DNA from: Capsicum annuum
Lineage: Eukaryota > Streptophyta > Magnoliopsida > Solanales > Solanaceae
Direction of reading: 5' to 3'
Assembly: GCF_002878395.1 (NCBI RefSeq)
Contig: NC_061114.1
Coordinates: 144,832,560 to 144,896,559, forward strand
Length of the DNA: 64,000 nt
Shown in pieces: positions 58,141 through 64,000 of the stretch. The notes under the pieces are model-generated. The model saw only the letters and a program-made list of their open reading frames with translations. It was not told the DNA's origin and did not search any database. Made by a program: the position numbers and the translations under genes. How positions within the stretch are numbered: position 1 is the stretch's first letter; each line of letters starts with the position of its first letter.

Positions 58141-58401
58141 TCCAGTACTCTGTTATTGGTTTCAGATGATTCAGTTGTTCACTATCTCAGTATTAGTAGT
58201 GAGTCAGATGATAGTAAAGCAGTATTCGAGTTTCAGTATTTTGATTCATGATGATTTCAGTTATGGTTTGTGCATTCATGCATGTGTTCTTATTCAGTAT
58301 TCTTATGATTATTCAGTTAAATAATTGTTCATGCATGAGCCCTTGAATTTATCCCTACCTTATCTACATACTCGACACATACCCGTATTGATGTATTTGC
58401 A

Positions 58402-58427
58402 CTATGGTGTTTTATTTAACACCATAG
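58402..58427 (+). other. 10-bp hairpin before GGTTCAG (G 5' LTR)
   Basis: CTATGGTGTT and AACACCATAG pair perfectly around ttattt, with GGTTCAG overlapping its 3' edge. The 3' LTR copy (62726-62751) has one C to T change that leaves a G-T pair. Confidence 0.75.
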
Positions 58428-58820
58428 GTTCAGAGGCACGAGATCCAGAGTACCCTTAGCTGCTCAGTCTAAGTCAATAGTAGAAGACATAGAAGTGAGT
58501 CCTCTTCATTCGAGGATGATCCTTTTATCATTATTGCATCAGATTTTGTTTATTTTCAGTAGACGGAGTTAGTTCAGGACATTTACCATCAACTCCACAG
58601 CTCAGACAGTTTAGAGGCTTTTTGGATAGATATATCAGTATTCAGTTTTAAATTTTGAGTATTTTATTGATATTTTGAACCTTATGGCCAGTTTCTATAT
58701 TTATTATCTATATTATGCAGTATTTAGGTATAGATATTAGTAGAGGATTGGCTTGTGGTCCTTCGGGATCACAAGCACCGTGTGATATTTCGGTTCTAAA
58801 AAATTGTGTCGTTACAAACT

Positions 58821-58832
58821 TGGTATCATATC
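58821..58832 (+). other. Primer-binding site of element G
   Basis: tggtatcatatc, canonical except for two bases near the end, four bases after the LTR. Confidence 0.85.
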
Positions 58833-59039
58833 CTAAGGTTCAATAGTGTCATAGGGAATCTGAAATGCCGCATATAGTAGTCTTGTGCATGGGTGTATTG
58901 CGTGTCATATTTATGTGCAAGAGGCTATAAGATGTTTTTAGGAGCAGTTTCCCTTCTTTCATTATTTATGTCGTGCAAGTGAGCATGAGACTCAAGTTGA
59001 TCCTCAATCTAATCAACCTATTTCTTCCATGTACGAAGT

Positions 59040-60225
59040 ATGCCTCCTCTCAGAGACTATGTCCATAGGGTTGATGACCAGCCCCCTCTGCTAGTAGATT
59101 CTGAGAATGAGAATGTGTCACATACTGAGTTTTGGACAGCTTTCTAGGTGCTAGCCCAAGCTCTGATGACTAATGTTCAAGGAAACCGTCAGGCTGTGGA
59201 CCCACCTCAGTAAGATAGGGGTTCAGCCGTAAGCAGAATTATAGATTTCATGAGAATGAGCCCGCCAAAATTCTTTAGGTCAGTAGTAGGTGAGGACCCA
59301 CAGCCTTATCTAGAGAAAGTGGGGAAGATTACCCAGATTATGCATGTTTCTGAGAATTAGAGTGTATATTTAGAATCCTATAGGCTGAAGGATATTGCTC
59401 ATAATTGGGTAGTGATGTAGAAGAAGGGTAGAGGGGAGGATACAACTCCTGTGACTTGGCAAGAGTTTTAGGATGCCTTTTTAGATAAGTTTTTCCTGCT
59501 AGAGATGAGGGAGGCTAAGGTATAGGAGTTCATAAACCTAAGAAAAGGATCCAAGACAGTGAAAGAGTATTGTCTTAAGCTTAACCAGATAAGCTAAGTA
59601 TGCTCTTGACTTGATAGCTAACCCTAGAGCGAGTATGAGTAAGTTTGTGACTGGTGTGTCTGGGTTAGTATTGAAAGAGTGTAGAACTGCTATGCTTCAC
59701 AGAGATATGGACCTTGATAGGATGATGATGTATGTGCAGTAGATTGAGGCAAATAAGATGAAAGAAAAAGAGAGAGTGAGTAAGAGAGACAGGATAGGTA
59801 GTTATGGTTTCTCTCAGGCAGGATCCCAGGATATTAGTCGTTCTCAGCATAGTCAGAGATTTTCAGTCCCATCTACATCCTCAGCTAGTGTACCTACCCA
59901 AAGTTTAGGGATATCTGTTATAATGGGGTGGCAGGCTCTAAATCCCTGAGTAGTGCTAGTGGTGTTCGTACCAATCCGCTTTATAGAGAGTGTGGCAAGA
60001 ACCACCTAGGTGTGTGTAGAGTTGGTAGTGATGTGTAATTTGGTTGTGGTGAGCCAGGCCATAGGATGCAAGAATATAGAGCACTAGCTCAGAGGGGTAG
60101 AGAGTTTCTTCAGCAGAGTGCCTCTTCCGGTGCTAATAGTTGTCAGTGTCAGAATAGTCTTTATGCGTTTCAGGCTCTCCATGATCAGGAAAGGTTCCCT
60201 GATATAGACACGAGTATGTTATAAG
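59040..60225 (+). pseudogene. gag: gag of element G, broken
   Basis: The ATG at 59040 opens MPPLRDYVHRVDDQPP. The capsid part at 59240-59750 has MRMSPPKFFRS, KITQIMHVSEN, GRGEDTTPVTWQEF and DAFLDKFFLLEMREAKV. TAG stops sit at Gln positions (TAF-VLAQ, TWQEF-DAF, KV-EF). The knuckle region at 59990-60075 reads FGCGEPGHRMQE, with the first and last Cys lost. It ends SPDIDTSML-like text (about 60210) where relatives enter the protease, but the LLDPG block never comes. Confidence 0.8.
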
Positions 60226-60861
60226 TCCTTCATCTTTGTGATATGCATTTCTATATCTTTTGCTTCCATTTTGAGCTTATATGTCAGCATGAGTCATGCA
60301 TTAGTTTTAGATCTAAGTTGGTGAATCATGACCCAGTTCGTAGGTGCCCCATGCACAACCCTAGTATTTCAGCAAGGTGTTTGTAGAGGAACATAGAGTC
60401 CTAAGGGGGAGATACCCCATGATATTGCGATTCTCTCATGTTCTTAGACTCATTTATTTTCATGTTCAGACTCTCCTTATGAAGTTAACATCAGTGATCA
60501 TTGCAAGGTCAGTCATGCTTTCGAGAGTCAGTTCAGTTAGACATTTATGCATTAGATATGAACGTTCAGTAGAAAGAGTTTAGATTTTTAGTGTGTTTAG
60601 TCATGCATTCATAAGATCAGCCCAGTTATGCATCCATGCATCAGATATGTATGTCCATTATGAGAATTCAGCTTATGAGTATCTTCAGTCGAATATTCCA
60701 CGCGTAAGGTATGCTTGTCTCGTATGAGAACTCAGAGTATTAGTGGTTCTAATTGCATAGTCATATTTCAGATGTTCTTGTTCCTTGAGTAATTTCAGTT
60801 GATCAGTATTCTTAGCTTATCAAGAAACATTAGAGGATGAATGTTTCCAAGGGGGAGATAA
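60226..60861 (+). other. Remaining interior of G and polypurine tract
   Basis: No supported ORF and no pol motif. The end has aaacattagaggatgaatgt and then ccaagggggagataa directly before the LTR at 60862, the same arrangement as in C and D. Confidence 0.75.
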
Positions 60862-63138
60862 TGTAACACCCCACAAATTTCTCACGTAGTCTGAGCCTTA
60901 GAGAGTGTCAAGCATAAATCCGGTCCAAAAAGTTTAAGAAGTGTCTTACCAAGTGAGAAATATTTTGAACCATGTATAATTTCCCTAATATCAGCTTTTT
61001 TGTCATGTAGAGCATTGAATAAGCTTTCCATCGATGCCAATTTCATCAAAATTTAACATCGGACGAGGAAGTTATGGCCGCTTTACTGAAAGCAATCGGA
61101 ACCGCCTAGGTGCGACGGTTGGGTTGACGGACCATCGCTCAGCCCATCGCAACCAAGGCAGTGACGCCCAAGTGCGATAGCTAGGATGATGGACTCCGTA
61201 GTCTCAGTATCGCTAGTAATCTAGCCTTAGTTCTGTACCTAGCTCAGATCTAGTAGTATTCAAGGGTTCAGTTTTGACCTCTGTGATAATTGAGTACTCT
61301 ATTAAAATCCCACTATCATTCAGTTAGATAACGAGATTCAATAGTATTCCATTATATATAGAACCAAGTGAATTCAGCTTAAATCAGTCAGATCATTCGA
61401 GAAATATGATCAATATCAGATTCAACTTAGTTTGTGTTCAGTTAAGAATCAATTCAGAGTCTTTCAGTAGGGAGTAGGTGCTAGCACCGAGTGAGGGCAG
61501 GGATGGCCGCTCCCCGTCAGAGATGCAGAGTCGTTAGGAGCAATCCCTAAACTCCAAAACTGCATAGCCAGCGCAGGATATAGGAGTCACCCATCAGGAA
61601 AGGCTGGTCATCCGTCAGATAGTCTTGACTATTATATGCCTTAGGCTTGACTTCCTGAAAGGGTCACCCATCAGATAGGATTGACCAGAGAGGTCTTTAC
61701 TCGTGGCATAGTATTGATACCCTTCCAGCTAGGGTTACAGGTTACACCCTACCAGTTGAGATTCAGGGCATGTTAGTTAAGTGAATTCTAGCCACAGTTG
61801 TAGTTTCACTATCAATATTAAGAAATCAAGACTGTCAGATATAGTCATCTATCTCAGTGAGGAACTCAGATAGTTCCATTGATTCATGGACTACCCATCA
61901 GATAGGCTTAGTCTTATATAAAGTTATTCATTATCAGATCTAGAGATCACCCATTAAATAGGCTTGATCTCAGTCTCATATTCAATTGAGTAATCTCATT
62001 ATCAGATCCCGATATCACCCATCAGATAGGCTTGATCTTAGTCTCAAATTCATTTGAGTAATCTTATTATCAGATCTAGAGATCACCCATTAGATACGCT
62101 TTATCTCAGTCTCATATTTAGTTGAGTAATCTCATTATCAGATCTCGAGATCACCCACTAGATAGGCTTGATCTCAGTTTTAGATTCAGTTGAGTATTCT
62201 TGGTATTAGATCTAGAGATCACCCATCAAATAGGCTTGATCTCAGTCTCAGATTCATTGAGTATTCTTGTTGTCAAATTTGGACATAATTACTTCTTATC
62301 ATTGATAGTAGATTTTGGAATCATCCGTTAGAGAGGTTTAATCTCTGATGTAGTCAGTCGAGAGTAGAAAGCACAGAATTTAGTCATTGATATGAGTAGA
62401 TTTAGTTAATCAGTTTCTGTATCATTAGTTTTCGAGATCACTCGCTAGATAAGATTGATCTTAACTCTAGTACTCAGTTATCGATATCAGATGATTCAGT
62501 TGTTCACTATCTTAGTATTAGTAGTGAGTCATATGATAGTAGGGCAGTATTCGAGTTTTAGTATTTCGAGTCACGATGATTTTAGTTATGGTTTGTGCAT
62601 TCATGCATGTATTCTTATTCAGTACTCTCATAATTATTTAGTTAAGTAATTGTTCATGCATGAGCCCTTGCATTTAGCCTTACCTCATCTGCTACTTGGT
62701 ACATTCCTGTATTGATGCATTTGTACTATGGTGTTTTATTTAACACTATAGGTTCAGAGACATGAGATCCAGAGTACCCTAAGCAGCTCAGTCACAGTCA
62801 GCAGCAGTAGACATAGCAGTGAGTCCTCTTCATTTGATGATGATCCTTTAATATTGTTGCATCAGATTTTTTTTATTTTTAGTAGACAGAGTTAGTTGGG
62901 GACATATCCCATCAACTTCAGAGCTTAGACAGTTAGAAGCTTTTTGGACAAATGTATCAGTATTCAGTTTTAAATTTTGAGTATTTTATTTATGTTTTGA
63001 ACCTTATGGCCATTTTCTGCATTTATTATCTATATTTTGTAGTGTTCATGTACAAATATCAGTAGAGGATTGGCTTGTGGTCCTTCTAGATCACAAGCAT
63101 CGTGTGACGTTCTAGTTCTAGAAAATTTGGTCATTACA
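60862..63138 (+). repeat. 3' LTR of element G, internally deleted
   Basis: It is 2277 bp. It matches the 5' LTR up to ctaggatgatggac (61194) and then continues with ccgtagtctcagtatc, which is 56890 in the 5' LTR, so about 1.23 kb is missing. It keeps the hairpin array (61870-62480, units 62025, 62093, 62161 and 62229, 68 bp apart) and the hairpin at 62726-62751. Confidence 0.92.
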
Positions 63139-63143
63139 CTTAT
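63139..63143 (+). repeat. Target-site duplication of G, right copy
   Basis: cttat, identical to 55294-55298. Confidence 0.95.
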
Positions 63144-63554
63144 AAGGGGGAGGCTACGAGGCATTTAGGAATGTCTCCCTTTCTTGTGTTATATTTTGGG
63201 CTATAGAATTTAGTTATCTTGAAACTTCTCTATCTCTTGGCTTACTCGCATTTTAGATAGTGCCTCATCAAAGATTTTACATTCGTAGAAACTTCATTTG
63301 AACCTCTATCCCACCTAAGAAAAATATGGAGTGAATTCTCTTTATTTATGAAGTGTAGACCTAATCTAGGGTCTGAGATCCTTACTATAATACCCTACGT
63401 GGGGTTCTACCGGTCCCTACTATTCTTTCACAGGCTTTCGAGTCTAGTGAAACTCATGCCTATTCAGCTTAGGGGGATATCTCTAAAATGGAGTTCCATA
63501 TATCCATTCATATTAAAATACCTAGACTTTGAACCATTGAAATTCTCTATTTGA
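63144..63554 (+). pseudogene. gag: Leader and gag start of element F, truncated
   Basis: aagggggaggctacgaggc and tgtctccctttcttgtgtta match the leader of A at 2085-2130. The frame near 63260 reads PHQRFYIRRNFI, where relatives have MPPRR. The part near 63395-63500 (RGVLPVPTIL, SSETHAYSA-GDISKMEFHISIHI) corresponds to A at 2305-2425. It ends near 63550, where an A-type LTR text begins. Confidence 0.65.
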
Positions 63555-64000
63555 TGTCACTGGGCGGGCACGACTAGGGGCACGAGTTATACCCCTTTGA
63601 TACGAGTCATATCCTCCTTCACCTCTCTTCTCGTATCCTAGGTAGTGTGGTTAGGGTTACTCACTATCCTAGGTATGTGTGACCTCCTTCTAAATCATAC
63701 CTTAAGTATAAAAGTCATATCCAACATGATTGTATAGAGGGAAGTCCTAGCTTAAGTAGACTATTTTGGGTACGGGTGGTGTATATGAGTTAGGGGTTGA
63801 GTCATACCCTCTGGATACGACTCTAGGGTGTGTGATCATACCCTTAAAAGTATGGGTGAACTAGGAGAAGACTAGGGTACGTGTCAGGGTACCAATTGTA
63901 CCCTAAGTTATAGTTCCTAAGGTGAGTCGAACCCCTACATGGGTTCATTTTATAGCTTTTATTTAATGGCCTTGTGGTCATTTCCCATGCCTTAAACCAT
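63555..64000 (+). repeat. Fragment H: A-type LTR running off the window
   Basis: gggcacgagttatacccc and later ggttcattttatagctttta and atggccttgtggtcatttcc match the 3' LTR of A from about 7320 to 7725 in order. The first 75 or so bases of that LTR are missing, so the left border is a break and not an insertion end. Confidence 0.75.

Larger units (their letters stand above)
55299..58816 (+). repeat. 5' LTR of element G
   Basis: It is 3518 bp, tgtaagaccccgc...gtcgttaca. Parts in order: GACGGACCGTC array (55545-55860), promoter core (55886-55932), a long AT-rich leader with no supported gene, hairpin array (57280-58140, 68-bp tandem part 57617-57960) and the 10-bp hairpin before GGTTCAG (58402-58432). 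Bases 55655-56888 have no counterpart in the 3' LTR. Confidence 0.92.
55299..63138 (+). mobile_element. Element G: gag-only chromovirus derivative with very long LTRs
   Basis: The target duplication cttat is perfect, both LTRs end TG...TTACA, and a primer site and polypurine tract are present. The interior is only 2045 bp and holds a gag-like gene up to the protease boundary; RT, RNase H and INT are absent. This fits the non-autonomous type described as TR-GAG, or a simple pol deletion. Confidence 0.92.
54227..63550 (+). mobile_element. Element F: chromovirus remnant hosting element G
   Basis: A 5' LTR of about 0.98 kb and a primer site are followed by a leader that is interrupted by G at its cttat target and resumes at 63144 with the leader and gag start. 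Gag breaks off near 63550 at an A-type LTR. No pol and no 3' LTR of F are in the window. Confidence 0.65.

Overview
This window reads as plant repeat-rich heterochromatin. I found no host gene, no rRNA and no tRNA gene. It is a stack of nested, decayed LTR retrotransposons of the Ty3/gypsy superfamily. The Pol proteins are of plant chromovirus (Tekay/Del-like) type: a gag starting MPP, a CCHC knuckle, LLDPG protease, FIDD reverse transcriptase, an HHCC-DDE integrase and a C-terminal chromodomain. A second lineage is Athila/Tat-like. Protein and LTR style suggest an asterid, most likely a Solanaceae species such as pepper; that placement is inference.

Layout on the + strand unless stated. Element A (1-9635) is a chromovirus whose 5' LTR is cut by the window edge. 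Bases 9636-10381 and 31736-32665 look like two halves of one minus-strand chromovirus LTR (remnant R) split by element B. Element B (10382-31735) is Athila-like. It keeps both LTRs, a tRNA-type primer site, gag and an extra ORF resembling the 'putative plant transposon protein' family, but pol is gone and a truncated chromovirus LTR (13986 to about 15110) sits at the break. Inside B lies element C (19709-29757), a complete chromovirus with a perfect 5-bp target duplication (ggatg). Element D (32666-41361) is a chromovirus with the best-preserved integrase and chromodomain; its 3' LTR is cut at a fold-back (MITE-like) sequence (41362-41543). Another truncated LTR follows (41544-42246).

From 42247 to 54221 an Athila-like element on the minus strand is split inside gag by element E (43624-52490). 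Removing E and one target copy puts the two gag halves back in the same frame. Element F (54227 to about 63550) is a chromovirus remnant split by element G (55299-63138, target duplication cttat). G has very long LTRs (3.5 kb and 2.3 kb) and only a gag-like gene. The window closes in an A-type LTR fragment, H.

All coding regions carry many stops and frameshifts. A large share of the stops are TAG or TAA where the family has Gln, or TGA where it has Arg, as expected from deamination of methylated cytosine. The most interesting signals are in the LTRs, not the proteins. (1) In at least five LTR lineages a perfect or near-perfect hairpin of varying sequence lies just before a GGTTCAG-type motif. 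(2) The LTRs of G carry about ten copies of a hairpin whose stem varies while its loop is kept, partly as a 68-bp tandem array. (3) A GGGCATTTTGGTCATT-type core is shared by LTRs of different families. (4) Each family carries its own short-motif array upstream of that core. (5) The LTRs of A and E hold repeats resembling the pol III B box. The 100-N gap in C is an assembly artefact: the contigs overlap by 80 bp and the true LTR length is about 2400 bp.
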